Source of the DNA: Parasponia andersonii
Lineage: Eukaryota; Streptophyta; Magnoliopsida; Rosales; Cannabaceae
Direction: 5' to 3'
Assembly (NCBI GenBank): GCA_002914805.1
Contig: JXTB01000322.1
Coordinates: forward strand, 147,011 to 211,010
DNA: 64,000 nt
In this document: positions 12,901 through 25,200 of the stretch, one piece after another
Layout: each line of letters opens with the position of its first letter
Position numbering within the stretch: the stretch's first letter is position 1
The notes under the pieces: model-generated
Databases searched by the model: none
The model's input: only the letters and a program-made list of their open reading frames with translations
Told to the model about the DNA's origin: nothing
Position numbers and translations under genes: made by a program

Positions 12901-14594
12901 ATAGTTATAGTATTTTTTTTCAGGACATTTAGTAGAATCAAGGCTCCATTTTGAACTTGGATTTTGAAGAAAAATAAAAAAAAAATTTTAAAAATTTAAT
13001 TTCTCTTATTTGGATCCAAACAAAAAACGAAAGAATTTAAAAAAAAAAAGAATTCAATTTACAAGAGTTTGATTTGATGTTTTGTTCTATAGAATTTTAA
13101 TACATTAATTAATAAACCTAAAAGTTTCAAAATAAAGTTCTATAAAATTTGTGGAAAAATATTTTTCTCTTTCTTTTTTCTTGATATTTTTCAATATATT
13201 TTTTTTCCTTCTAAACCAAGTTCCAAACAGAGACTAAGTAAAAATAAAATCTCCTACTTCGATACTTTGTCAATTAGTACCTGTATCCATGAAAGGAGTT
13301 TTAAATAATCAGCTATTATTGGCAAACATTACTATATTTCAATTCATATATTTTAGCAACATATTATTAAGCTGTGTTTGATATTGTAACTACGCACGAA
13401 TATTTGCCATTATCACTCGGTTATTTTACAACATCATTGATTCATTACGTCCATTTTGAGAAAAATTACGCCCACGGAATTTTGTGTTTCTATTGAATGC
13501 GACCATTCCGGAACGGCATCCTTACTCATTGAACTGATGTATGATAAACTAACAACAGCAACTAATTATTACTTGTGTTAAATTCATACCTAACATAGCA
13601 ATATTCATACTTTTCAAATTCTTTTTTTTAAAAAAAAAAAGATAATTAATTTTTGAATTATTGAACGTTTTTTTAAAAAATAAGATATCTTACCTAACGT
13701 TACTTCCAGCCAAACATTACCATTTTTGTTACTTCCAGCCAAACATTACCATTTTTATTAACGAAAGAAAAGCATTACCTTTTTTATTTTTAATTTGAAA
13801 ATATTAACGTGTTATTTAAGGCGAAGAATGCTAAATATATCCTTTTTCTCACTTTTTTTTATATATGTTTTAGTCTTATAATCTGACATGTGTAATTCAT
13901 TATTTAGTTTAATATTTCAATAATATAATAAGTTAAAATGAAGTTCACGTCTTAAATAATAAGATTAAAAAAATATAAAAGATAATAAGAAAAAAAATAC
14001 AGTTAATATTCATCTATTTAAGAGAGAAATAGAGGACCTGTACCAGTGAATAGTGATGCCGTAATTTCCTTCATTGTGAACAGTTATGAAAGCAGCTTGA
14101 CCCTTACGAACATGGATGGTTGGGCCAGGGATCATGCCATTTACAGTTAGCACGTGTTTTGTTGTACACAGCCTTGTAAACCTCTTCTCTCGAAGCTGCA
14201 ATTTATGAATGTTGGCCTTATATAATTGTCATCTATGTATATATAAGATAGTAAAGAAAATCATCTATACATATTCATATATATGTGACATACACATATG
14301 TGGTATATGTGACATATACACATAAACACACGTACATAACACGAGAGTGATAAACTTTCCTATGATTTTTAAGTAAACCAGTCCTTAAATATACATATTT
14401 TAAATATGTGCTATGATTAATAAAAAGTTAATATTGTTTGTACTGGTAATTATATAAAGGTCTAGGTATATATAACTATATCTAATTATACTTACAACAA
14501 AGGTGTAGTTCTGACCAATGCTGCTAGCCATGGAACGAAGCAATCCATCTAGAAAATAGATCCAGAACATCAAACCAATTCTCCTCCGTCCCAT
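6911..14594 (-). pseudogene. Laccase pseudogene (tandem copy A), seven exons
   Basis: This is a plant laccase (secreted multicopper oxidase of phenolics such as lignin or flavonoid precursors) that can no longer encode a full protein. Exons on the minus strand are 14496-14594, 14044-14195, 12315-12529, 10394-10519, 9472-10048, 8352-8706 and 6911-7044. Splice sites are GT/AG, and exons 1, 2, 4 and 7 have the same lengths as in the intact copy at 26905-31739. Exon 1 encodes MGRRRIGLMFWIYFLDGLL, a signal-peptide-like start. All four copper motifs are still recognisable: HW/HG across exons 2-3, WWHAHS, HPMHLHG, and [12 protein letters not shown]. The damage is an in-frame 30-base loss and a TAG (12445-12447) in exon 3; a shift near 9935-9940, a loss of about 26 bases near 9895 and a 4-base gain near 9547 in exon 5; and a shift near 8695, a TAG at 8597-8599 and further stops in exon 6. 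Introns 2, 3 and 6 exceed 1.3 kb. A copia element sits 62 bp upstream of the ATG. Confidence 0.92.
7312..7556 (+). mobile_element. MITE inserted in a (TA)n tract, diverged copy in laccase A intron 6
   Basis: This 245-bp AT-rich unit lies between two TA tracts. Its ends resemble the copy at 1075-1315: left GGTTCTTAATCCAATTGG, right (reverse complement) GACACCAATGTAATGGGG, with a T tract and TATAGGTATT-like words inside each end. Size and position in TA repeats match the family, but sequence identity in the middle is low. Confidence 0.5.
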
Positions 14595-14656
14595 TTTCTT
14601 ACGATAGTTAATTTACTTTCTAGATCTTTTGTAAGAAAAAAAGATAACTTCAAGGG

Positions 14657-15124
14657 TCTTGGAAATAAAGCAAATTGTATTACTCACTCAAACATTTTTA
14701 CAAGAGAAAATTCTTAACTTCACTCTTCAAGCTCACTTACTAATTAGAAGTTATGCTTCTTTTTCTCTTCTCTTCACTCTTAGAAGATTTGTTTCTTACT
14801 TGATGCTTAGAACTCAAATAGGGAGGAATATTTATATTACATGAGAAACAATGAGAGCTATACAAATAAATAATTACAAAAATTCTTAAGCCACATATAT
14901 TTTTTTCTACACACTTTTAATAATAATCTAAGTAATCAAATAATTCACATGCAAAAAACTAATATCTAGCTAATACTAGAAGATTCTAGGTGGAAAGATT
15001 TCTCAATTTGAATTTGGACTTCTTCTTTTATGAACTTTGCACTTGAGCTAACTCCAACTTATTGGGTCTCATGTTGATGGGCCTAGAACACTTCTTATGG
15101 GCTTAAACAAGTTTATTTTCAACA
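14657..15124 (-). repeat. 3' LTR of copia element 2
   Basis: Aligns with the 5' LTR at 19718-20133 and with the LTR at 489-918. On the plus strand it ends TTTTCAACA, with the pyrimidine complement of the polypurine tract directly after it. Confidence 0.9.
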
Positions 15125-15131
15125 CCCTCCT

Positions 15132-18100
15132 TTAAACTTGTTTTATAATACTAAGCAAGTTTCTTAATCTTGTGAAGCCTTCAAACTTGAGTGGCTTGGT
15201 AAAAATATCAGCAATCTGATCATATGATCTCATATGTTCCAATTGTACTTCTTTGTTTGTAAGACATTCTCTTATGTAATGATAGCGAGTGCCGATATGC
15301 TTACTTCGATCATGAAAGATTAGATTTTTAGCTAAAGCTATTGCTGACTTATTGTCGATAAAAATCTCTGTTGGCTCCTTTTGAGGCATGTTTATCTCTT
15401 TCAATAACTTTCTTAGCCAGATTACATGACTAATACATGATGTAGCAGCTACGTACTCAGCTTCATATATTGAAAGAGTGATAATCGGTTGTTTCTTGGA
15501 TACTCAGGTGAAGGCGGTTTCTCCCATGAAAAACACAAAACTAATTGTACTTTTTCGATCATCAGTATCTTCGGCCCAATCACTATCACTATAACTAACG
15601 AGTTTGTAATAATTAGAAACTAAATAGAACAAATCAAGATTGATCGTACCTTTTAGGTAACAGAGAATTCTCTTTACAGCTTTAAAGTGAGTAGTTATTG
15701 GAATTTCCATGTAACGACTCACTAGTCCAGTTGCATAGAAAATGTCGGGTCTTATACGTGTCAAGTACCGAAAGTATCCTACAAGGCCCTTGAAGAGTAT
15801 TGGATCCACCTTTTCTGTTTTATCATCTTTGAATAATTTTATTCTGCACTCCACTGGTGTACTTATTGGCTTGCAATCATCCATATTGAACTTCTTCAGG
15901 ATCTCCTCTGTATAGCTTTCTTGAGAGATAAAGATACCTTCTTCTTTTTGTTTGACTTCTATGCCGAGGTAGTACGCCATAAGTCCGATGTCTGTCATTT
16001 CAAACTCATGTGTCATTACTCTTTTGAATTCTTCAAACATCCTTATATTACTTTCAGTGAATATGAGATCATCTACGTACAAATATACAACCAGAATGTC
16101 TCAATTTTTAGTCTTACTATAGAGAGCATATTCATAAAGGCATTTAATGAAACCATTCTCTTGGAAATATTTGTCAATTCGGCTATTCCATGCTCTTGGT
16201 ATTTGCTTTAGACCGTAAAGAGCATTTTTCAGCTTCAAAACCTTATCTTTATGCCCTTTCATCTCATAACCTAATGGTTATTCGATACAGACTTCTTCTT
16301 CAAGAACTTCATTCAGAAATGCGGACTTTACATCCATCAGATGAATCTTCTATTTATTCTGAGCAGCAAGAAAAATAATTAGTCTTATAGTTTCCAATCA
16401 TGCAATAAGAGCGAATACCTCGTTGTAGTCAATGTCGGTTCTTTGACTATAGCCTTTTGTAACTAGCCTTGCTTTATATCTTTCTATCTCTCCATTGGCA
16501 TTCTTCTTCACCTTGTATACCTATTTTACACCGATAACTTTATGACCTTTAGGAAGAATAGATAGTTCCCAAGTGTCATTCTTCTTTATAGTTTTGAATT
16601 CTTCATCCATTGCATCCCTCCATTTTTTTTTATCTTATACAGCTTCTTGAATGTTTACCGATTTACAATCAACAAATAGGCAAAAGAGAGTAAGGTTTTC
16701 GAGTCTATCGGTCACTTCATATAGATCTTCAAAACTTTTTGTATATTCTTCATGCCTCTCAGTTAAGAAAGATTGAGGTGAATCTTCATGAGTGGATGAT
16801 GTTAGTGAGGAAGATGGCGTAATAGCCTCTTGATGGAATTTTCTTACTTGCTCTACTAGTGTTTCCATATCTTCAAATTGTGGAAAGAAATTATAGTTAT
16901 TTATTTGAGAACGAAGTCTCATTGACCTTCTTCATCGAATATTACATCTCGGCTAATAATTACTTTTCCATTATTAGGATTGTATAACTTATATCTTTTG
17001 GAGTTGATGTCGTAGCCGATGAAAATGAACTTCTCGTTTTAATCATCAAGCTTGGTTCTATGTTCGTCTGGTACATGCACATGGGTTATGCTTCTAAAGA
17101 CTCTCAAGTGGGAGATCCCAGGCTTCCTTCCATGCCATACTTCTTGTGGTGTATTTTCCCATACATTTCTTATTGGAGATCGATTGGACAAGTAAATTGC
17201 ACATGCAATAGCTTCTGTCCAGAATTTTTTGAGTAATCTCTTACTTTTTAGCATGCATCGAGCTATGTTGAGGATGGTCCGATTCTTCTTTTCTACTACA
17301 CCATTCTATTGAGGGGATCTTGGAATGATTAAAAGTCGTCGAATTCTATTTGCTTCACAGAATTCTTAGAACTATTTTGAAGTAAATTCTCTTCCTCTAT
17401 CAGATTTAATGGCTTTGATCTGAAGACCATTTTCCTTCTCTACGATAGCCTTGAACTTCTTGAAAACTTCAAAGACTTCTGATTTTTGCTTCAAGAAATA
17501 AACCCAAGTCTTTCTTAAGAAATCATCAATAAAGAGCAAGAAGTAATTGTTCTCATTGAAAGAATTTGGTTTGATAGGACCGCACACATCTGTATGCATG
17601 AGCTCTAGTGACTTCTAGGCTCTTAAATTCGATTATTTTAGAAAAATTTTCCTGAATTGCTTCCCGAGTAAGCATCCTTCATAAAGCTAATTAGGATGAT
17701 TGATGCATGGAAAATCTCTCACTATTTCTTTCTTGGATAGTAGCTCTAGTCCTCCAAAGTTAAGATACCCGAATCTCAAATGCCATAGCCATGATGAATC
17801 CTTGTAACATGCTTTAAGACATTTTTTCATATCATTTTGAATATTCAATAAGAACATTCTATTTCTTAACATAGGCACATTGGCAATCAAGTTCATGTTG
17901 TTATCTTTTATAGAAAAATTATAATCTTTCAAGTGAACATCATAGCTTTTCTCTAAGAGTTGTCTCAAACTCAAAATATTTATTTTCATTATGAGTACAT
18001 AATAAACATTTAAAATAAATTGATACCCCCTATTTTTCAAGCGGATAATAATTTTACCTTTTTCTTTTACCGCTACTTTTGAATCATCACCGAAAGAAAT

Positions 18101-19211
18101 ACCCCTACTGATTGATTCATCAAGCTCCATGAACATTGATCGACATCCACACATATGATTGCTAGCACCGGTGTCAAGAAACTATGTGTTATCTTGTCCT
18201 TTATTTTTGTCATTATATGCTAGTAGCATAGTGCCACTTTCTTCTTTTTTTTCTTCAACGTAATTGACTTTCTCTTCAATTCTGCTATTGGGTACTCTAT
18301 ACTCTTTAGCATAATGGCCAAACTTGTGACAATTGAAATATTCAACTTGAGACTTCTCAGGCCTTAAGTTCATTCGACCTCTACCACGACCTATTGCAGA
18401 GCTTTCTCCTTTTTCAAAATTTCTGATATAATAGTTGTGATTATTATTGGAATTCCAACCTCATTCACGACCTCGACTTGTACCATATCCTTATCATCAG
18501 GCTTGTCCTCTACTACGACCACGTTGACTTCTTTCGCTACATTGGCTATCTTCTTTCTCTGTAAGTTGTGTCTTGAGAAGTTGCTCCTTAAAATTTGGCT
18601 TTTTCTTTTCTTTTCCTTATGAGCTTGTAAAGAGCCCAAGAGTTATTTTATCGTTATAGCTCTCAAATCTTTAGTTTCTTCGATGACAGTAATAATATTC
18701 TCGAATTTTGGATCTAACAATCGAAGAATCTTTTCTGTGATTGTAACACTTTCAAGTTTCTCACCATGTCGCTTCATTTGATTCGAAATAGCTAAAACTC
18801 TTAAAAAGTAGCTAGAAACTGACTCAGTCTTCGTCATGTGTAGTTATCAAACTCTCCTCTTAGAGTTTAAAGACGGACCTTTTTAACATTTTCTTCTCTT
18901 TTATATGAAATTTGAAGTTTCTCCCATATTTTCTTAGCGGAAGTTGCACTTGAGATTTTCTTAAACCCGTCGTCATCTAAGGCCTGGTAAATGAGGGAGA
19001 GAGCTTTTTTGTCTCTCTTTTTTGAATCTTTTAAACTATCCTTCTGTGTTGAGGATATTATTACCTCATCTTTTGGCTATTCGTAGCCTTTCTCTACTAC
19101 TTCCCAAACATCATGTGCTCCAAGGAGGATTTTCATTTTGATAGTCCAATTATCAAAACTGCTACCTTGAAGTAGTGGAACTTGAAGAGGTGCTAAACTG
19201 CCGGTAGCCAT
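15132..19211 (-). other. Copia gag-pol remains (gag, integrase, RT, RNase H)
   Basis: Recognisable parts in order on the minus strand are: a gag start at 19211 (MATGSLAPLQVP) with gag sequence to about 18390; a zinc-knuckle region near 18300 (CHKFGHYAKE); pre-integrase and integrase core about 18154-17039 (LWHLRFGYLNFGGLELL, HTDVCGPI, GRKPGISHLRVF); reverse transcriptase about 16580-15504 (YVDDLIF, MTDIGLMAYYLGIE); and RNase H 15404-15132 (DNKSAIALAKN, ADIFTKPL). It is a broken fossil and no intact product is expected. Confidence 0.92.
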
Positions 19212-19702
19212 AACTCTTAATAGAGTGAGCTTTTGAAAATTTTGACTACACTATAGATCCGGAACGTCGAAAAACCTTAAGATTGACTTGTATATCGACT
19301 TGGTCAAAGTCAACACTCGGTCAATGTTGGTCAACATTCAACAGCACAGTCAACGACTTCGACGGCGTAGTCTACGACACGGTCCAATGGCTCTGACAGC
19401 TTAATCAACGGCTCAGTCAACAACTATGACGGCTTGGTCAAATAGCTCTGACTTGGTGTAACTCGGTAAGTTGACTCAGTTATGACAGCAAACTTCCGAT
19501 AACTCATTCAGACTCTGATTGGGCTGATTTTTGCGGCAACGTTTTCGTCTCGTTGAACTCTTTATTTTGATATATAATAGTAGTATGTTTAGAATAAATA
19601 GATAATACTCTCAATCTCAAGAATTTTTTTTTCTGATGTGGAAGATCAGTCAAAGCTATAATTACAGAGTATACTTAGAATCTCATGAGAACTCACAATC
19701 TC

Positions 19703-19714
19703 ACTCTGATACCA
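19703..19714 (-). other. Copia primer-binding site
   Basis: TGGTATCAGAGT on the minus strand lies just inside the 5' LTR. This word is the usual copia primer site, complementary to the 3' end of initiator methionine tRNA. Confidence 0.9.
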
Positions 19715-19717
19715 CTT

Positions 19718-20133
19718 TGTTGGAAATAAAACAGGCTTAATTACTCAGTCAAATATTTTTACAAGAGAAAATTATCAACTTCACTCTTCAAGCTCACTCA
19801 CTAACTAGAAGTTATGCTTCTTTCTTTCTTCTTTTCATTCTTAGAAGATTTGCTTCTTACTAAATACTTGGAACTCAAATACATGAGAAACAATGAGAAC
19901 CACATAAATACATAATTATAAAAATCTTTAAAGCACATATATTCTCTTCTACACAATTATAATAATAATCTAAATAATCAAATAATTCACATACAAATGA
20001 CTAATATCGAACTAATGCTAAAAGATTCTAAACAGAAGACTTTTTCGATTTAAATTTGGACTCCAACTTATTGAATGTTATGTCAACGGATCTAGAACAT
20101 TTTTAATGGACTTAAATAAATTTATTTTCGAAG
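19718..20133 (-). repeat. 5' LTR of copia element 2
   Basis: On the plus strand it begins TGTTGGAAATAAA and ends at TTTATTTTCGAAG. It aligns along its length with 14657-15124, with many differences. Confidence 0.88.
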
Positions 20134-20137
20134 AAAA

Positions 20138-20147
20138 GACATTTATA
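20138..20147 (-). promoter_or_regulatory. Candidate TATA box of laccase copy A, cut off by the copia insertion
   Basis: The minus strand reads TATAAATGTC, resembling TATAAATATGTC at the promoter of the intact laccase (31895-31902). It lies 5-14 bases beyond the copia boundary, and the element separates it from the ATG at 14594. A second candidate TATAAATT lies at 20205-20212. Without the element the distances to the ATG would be about 75 and 135 bases, compared with about 155 in the intact gene. Assignment is inference. Confidence 0.45.
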
Positions 20148-20542
20148 TGGACCCATTCGTTCTCTTTTGTATTGATCTCTGTGAATGCCAACTTGGAAAC
20201 CCTAAATTTATACGCAACTCATTTGTCAAACATCATGTACAGTATGCAATATATATGTCAGTATAATTGAGTGTTCTCCTCTCTAATTTTTTTTTGTCTC
20301 TCTCTAATTCTTTTTTTTTTCTACTTAATCAGAAAAAGAAAAAGAGAGAGAAAACAAAAAACTTAAAAAAAAAAAGAAGAAATTAAGAAGACGATGAATT
20401 GACAGGTCAGTAAATTGGAGGGCTTTCAAATGTTACGTGGAGTGTACGTTGAAACTACATACAAACAGAGTCATATATTAGTCAGAGATCCCTACACTAG
20501 CGAAGCTGTGATACATTTATTATAAATGCATTGTGGCCAAAC

Positions 20543-20612
20543 ACAATAACAACCTATCTAAAAGTCAAAATTGGCACACAATAACAACCTATCTAAAAGT
20601 CAAAATTGGCAC
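20543..20612. repeat. 35-bp direct duplication
   Basis: Two adjacent identical units beginning ACAATAACAACCTATC, with a period of 35 bases (20543 and 20578). Confidence 0.9.
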
Positions 20613-20675
20613 AGCATACCACTAAGACATGACATTTGATATAACCAACTACCAATCTTTCAAATCTCAAAAAAA

Positions 20676-21315
20676 NNNNNNNNNNNNNNNNNNNNNNNNN
20701 NNNNNNNNNNNNNNNNNNNNNNNNNNNNNNNNNNNNNNNNNNNNNNNNNNNNNNNNNNNNNNNNNNNNNNNNNNNNNNNNNNNNNNNNNNNNNNNNNNNN
20801 NNNNNNNNNNNNNNNNNNNNNNNNNNNNNNNNNNNNNNNNNNNNNNNNNNNNNNNNNNNNNNNNNNNNNNNNNNNNNNNNNNNNNNNNNNNNNNNNNNNN
20901 NNNNNNNNNNNNNNNNNNNNNNNNNNNNNNNNNNNNNNNNNNNNNNNNNNNNNNNNNNNNNNNNNNNNNNNNNNNNNNNNNNNNNNNNNNNNNNNNNNNN
21001 NNNNNNNNNNNNNNNNNNNNNNNNNNNNNNNNNNNNNNNNNNNNNNNNNNNNNNNNNNNNNNNNNNNNNNNNNNNNNNNNNNNNNNNNNNNNNNNNNNNN
21101 NNNNNNNNNNNNNNNNNNNNNNNNNNNNNNNNNNNNNNNNNNNNNNNNNNNNNNNNNNNNNNNNNNNNNNNNNNNNNNNNNNNNNNNNNNNNNNNNNNNN
21201 NNNNNNNNNNNNNNNNNNNNNNNNNNNNNNNNNNNNNNNNNNNNNNNNNNNNNNNNNNNNNNNNNNNNNNNNNNNNNNNNNNNNNNNNNNNNNNNNNNNN
21301 NNNNNNNNNNNNNNN
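20676..21315. other. Assembly gap (640 N)
   Basis: A run of N flanked by an A tract on the left and a pure TA tract on the right, so the gap probably reflects low-complexity sequence. Nothing can be said about its content. Confidence 0.99.

Positions 21316-21372
<57 letters not shown>
21316..21372. repeat. (TA)n microsatellite at the gap edge
   Basis: Pure TA dinucleotides for about 57 bases, directly following the N run. Confidence 0.97.
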
Positions 21373-21376
<4 letters not shown>

Positions 21377-22153
21377 CTATATTGAGTATGTACATAGATC
21401 TACTGAGAAAAAAAAAGTACTACTTAAGACGATTTCTAGTTAATGAGCGTAATGTTCATTTTTTTTTTTTTTGAAAGAGTCCATGAACTCGTAATGTTTA
21501 AATAGTTCAAAACCTCCTAAGAAACAAATGGACATTAACTTATAAAGAATTTAGTTAATTTACATATTTATTTTCAATGGGAATCTTGAGTCATTTAGTA
21601 ATAACTTTTGAATCATGGATATATTTACTAATTTTTGGGCCTAAAAGGAGACATACCTATTCAACCCTAGTTTAGTATAAATATCTCACGAAATATTATT
21701 CTTTTATGTTTTAATTTGCCTCAACTAACTACGGTTAAAGTGGATTAGAGGAGGAGGGGTGCTTTTTTTTAAAGGAAAAAAAAAAACAATGCCTGATAAG
21801 AACATGAAAACTCATATCTCTAGCTAGGTTTGGTAACTGATGAGCTCATTGTATAGCAAAGTGGCGTGCAGCAATTCCCTCCTCGGCTGGAGGATGCAAT
21901 TTTTAATGATTATAATTCTTAGTTGAGTAATAACAGAGTTTTTTTTTTTATCCATAAAAAGAAAAGTGGATTGGTGGCATAACGCATTTTTTCCACTTAA
22001 AATAAATATGATGCAGCACACGTTCATTAGTTTCCTTTTTTAATTTATTTACTTTATTTTTCTGCTTTCATAGATTGATTTTTTAGTTTCCTATGTTTAG
22101 TTTCATGTTTCAGTTTTTTCCTTAATTTATATATTACTAGCACTATTTAAAAT
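21373..22153. other. Intergenic AT-rich stretch
   Basis: No gene, RNA or repeat boundary was recognised between the gap and the solo LTR. Confidence 0.5.
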
Positions 22154-24536
22154 TGTCATAATTGGAAATTTAAATTTGTAACCTTTAATAATTTTAAGTG
22201 TAGATGAAAACAAATAAATAATTTACAAAAATTTGAAAGAAACTAAGTATTTAGATTTTTCAATCTAGTCCTCAAATCATTAGAAATTCTTTATAAAAAT
22301 GGGTCTATCTTTAGTTTAGTTTATCAAAAAAGAAATATCAATCAAGATTCAAAGAAACATAGTTAAGTTATACAAAAATTTGGTTTAAAAAACTTAAGTA
22401 TTGATTAAATGAATTTCATAAATCTTGAGTCCGAATATCTAAAAATTAATTTATAGAGCTAGTCAAAATTCCAAGTACTTAAAATTTTGAAAATATGCTC
22501 CTTGGTAGCCATAGTGTTCTATTAATACACTAAATCTACAAATAATAATAAATACATCCTCATACATTCACTTAGCAGAAACAACAAATTTAGCTAAATA
22601 GTTAGACATAAAAAAAATAAGACAAGATATAGGGACTAACCGAAGAGGAATAGGACCATAAGCATAAGCCAAACGACTTATCTAGCATCAAAACAACTAA
22701 CTCGAATGAACAATTCACCTAAAAGGGAGAAAAGTAGGAGAGGTGAGCTCAAAAGCTCAGTAGGAAAACTGTTACCTCATTTAAAAATCTTTTTAGAAAT
22801 GGAGAGTCCTTGTTAGTTTAATCTAAAATATTTTTGCAAAACTATATATATGTATATAAATATATATATGTAATATTAATTTCTAAAGTCGATAGTCCGT
22901 ATATGCATGTACGTATAAATACATATATATATATATATATATATATAAATACGATATCCAAAATAAATCAATTCACAAACACATGATACAAATCCACTAA
23001 TACCAATGAGTTCACCACCTCTCATCAATGGAAATCAGGATGTTGGCACTACATGTACCATATAGCCTGCATCACACTGAGCTTATATCTAGAGGTGACA
23101 CTTATGTGTCGCCTACCAAACCTGGAGGGGCAACCGCATTGTTTACGCTTGTCAAATGAGAAAATAATTAGAAGAAAAATTCTGTGCGGATTCACAAATT
23201 CTACACCACCAATGGGGCTGTAGTGCCACATTTTATAAACTTCATGATACTAACCAGATACTCATGTGTGATTTTATGACACGTGCACTCTAAACTGATA
23301 TGTAAAAATAGTCATGCAATAATTTAAGTTCAAATAATGTTCTAGTTTTTAATAAAATGATTAATTAAAATTTATAAAAAAAAATGAGTGGCATAACAGC
23401 TCTATTTAAACATATCCAAAAAAAATAACCTACATTCAGAAAAGTCACAGAGCTATACAATATATACCATAAAATCAAACTCCATCACAAATATTTAAAT
23501 TGTTCAAAATCACATTTGTCATCATATGTTGTAGAAAAAAAGGTTTATTCAAAAATGATATAATACAGAGATAAATGAATTCCTACCTCACTAGGATAGT
23601 GATACTATGCTATTGAATCCTCAAAGTACCGTTGAATGATTGTTCGGAGGGTCAAGAACCAATTCCAAGCCTTCAATCGCTTACTTGTGAAAGACCAATT
23701 CCTCAACAGAGGTCCTAATAAATAAATAAATCTCTTCATTGAATTCCTAGCACCCAAAATAGCTAAGTTAGACATAACTCGTCCGATTTGGGTTCTAACC
23801 GAATCGGACCGATGGCATACAAAATAAGGTAAATCTTAGCCGCCTGATTTCGTTTTTTATAGCGGTTGATAAACATTGTCAATATATATCAATATTCTCC
23901 ATTTTTCGAGTACATTCTAAAAGTGACGTAAAAAACAAATTCGAACAAAAATTCAAACCTAAGCTCAAAACACTCAAAAATATCAACTTTTAAATTGGAT
24001 AAAATGGAATCATGAAATATATACTTTGATAATTTTTACGACGAGACGAATCTAACGAGCTCAGTTTAAGGTCAAATAATTTCCGAAATAATCGTCGATG
24101 GCCGAAAATATTTCTCAGCTTCCTTTGCTCTTCGTTGGCATTCGGCGGCTATTGTGAGGCAGTAGTGTGCAACTGACAGCGAACTAGAGCCACATTGGTC
24201 ATTCCTGTGGTTGGACGATGGCCAGAAGTGGCGCTTAGGGAGCTGCAACTTCGATGGATGGATTCGACGGGAGGGGGAGCACAGAGAGAACGAGGGAGTA
24301 AGAGAGAGAGAAGGAAGAGAAAGAAGAGTGCCCATTTGAATTTGTAGGGTACTATATAATTTTTTTTCCAAACTTGTATTTTGACTCCAAACATTCAAAT
24401 TCCTTGCAATTTAATCCTTTTAGAAATTATATTTTAGTCTTTATTTTTTTAAACTTTTGCAATTATGCTCTTTTATTATTTAATTCAAAAATTAACAAAA
24501 CGACCAATTTGCTCTTTAGAAATTCAGGATTTTACA
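22154..24536 (-). mobile_element. LTR of the long-LTR retrotransposon family, copy 2
   Basis: Reverse-oriented relative of 4801-6731 and 32827-35144. On the minus strand it starts TGTAAAATCCTGAATT, has the C/T-rich zone near 24270-24340, and ends near TTATGACA. Shared words with the other copies include the CTCACTAG(G/A)ATAGTGATAC block near 23586 and 34250 on the plus strand. Unlike the other two copies it shows no matching 5-bp duplication at these ends. No coding part of the parent element is seen. Fossil. Confidence 0.75.
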
Positions 24537-24789
24537 CTTACCATAAAAGTTTTGGAATTAATCAAAGTTATTCTTATAAAAATTCGGATTTTTAGAATAT
24601 GAATTTTTAGAAGAACAACTCTGATTATTTGAATATTTGTTTTCGCTTTGATTTTTTAGCAAACCTTCCGCTGTACCGCAGTAAAAATCAAATTTTAGTT
24701 TTATCTTTACTGCGATTTGTAAACATAAAGAAGAAGAAGAAGAAGTGCTTGGTTAAATAATGCGAAACAATGACCATGACTTAGCATAC

Positions 24790-25200
24790 AAGTACATAAT
24801 TTTTTCTTTTTTTGATAATGTCCATGTCACCATCTCAGTGAAAGTATGAAACCGGTTCAAAGAATAGCTGTTTCAAATTTGTTGGTTTCGATTTTGTGAA
24901 AGTTTTTTTTGTTTGAAGAAAAATATGAAATCATTTAGATCTTGACTGAAACTTTTGTACTATGTAATCAATATTATAAACGCTATCATAGTACGCTATT
25001 AAACAGGTAATATTCTTCTTCAGCATGTGGGAGTGGGACACATAATTCTTCAATATTTGCTTTTCTTCACCGCATGTCTCCCAAGAAACACTTTCTTTTT
25101 TACTTTTTTTTTTTGTCTTTGAAAAAAAAAAATTGAACATAACATATGGGCCACGTTTGGAGTCTTTATTCAAAGACTTTATAAATGATGACGAATTTTC
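24790..25200. repeat. Segment related to 40255-40625
   Basis: Collinear, same-orientation similarity to 40255-40625. Shared words include GTGAAAGT(A/G)TGAAA near the left, ACCAATATTA/AATCAATATTA, the GCATG(T/G)CTCCC(A/G)AGAA block and the AC(A)CATGGGCCACGTTTGG-like block. Either an interspersed repeat or a remnant of a duplicated laccase flank. Confidence 0.6.

Larger units (their letters stand above)
14657..20133 (-). mobile_element. Ty1/copia LTR retrotransposon, full-length but decayed
   Basis: The element lies on the minus strand: 5' LTR 19718-20133, primer-binding site next to it, gag-pol remains 15132-19211, polypurine tract and 3' LTR 14657-15124. Order gag, integrase, reverse transcriptase, RNase H is that of copia. 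The reading frame is split into roughly ten or more open pieces, and the two LTRs differ at many positions and by several length changes, so the insertion is old. No clear target duplication was found. It belongs to the same family as the element at 1-918. It sits directly upstream of laccase copy A. Confidence 0.95.
20134..20675. other. Upstream region of laccase A beyond the copia insertion
   Basis: No gene is visible. It holds candidate promoter boxes, a 35-bp tandem duplication (20543-20612) and A/T-rich tracts, and ends at the assembly gap. Confidence 0.6.

Noticed and set aside
14652-20139. Target duplication for the second copia element
   Set aside because: The flanks (AAGGG on the left, AAAAG or AAAGA on the right) do not match convincingly. 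Not claimed.
20629-21474. Long open frames across the N run on both strands
   Set aside because: They consist of unknown residues plus TA-repeat translation and are artefacts of the gap.
24072-24398. 108-codon minus-strand frame with Leu/Ser-rich start
   Set aside because: It lies in the C/T-rich zone of the long-LTR family copy and is explained by that repeat.
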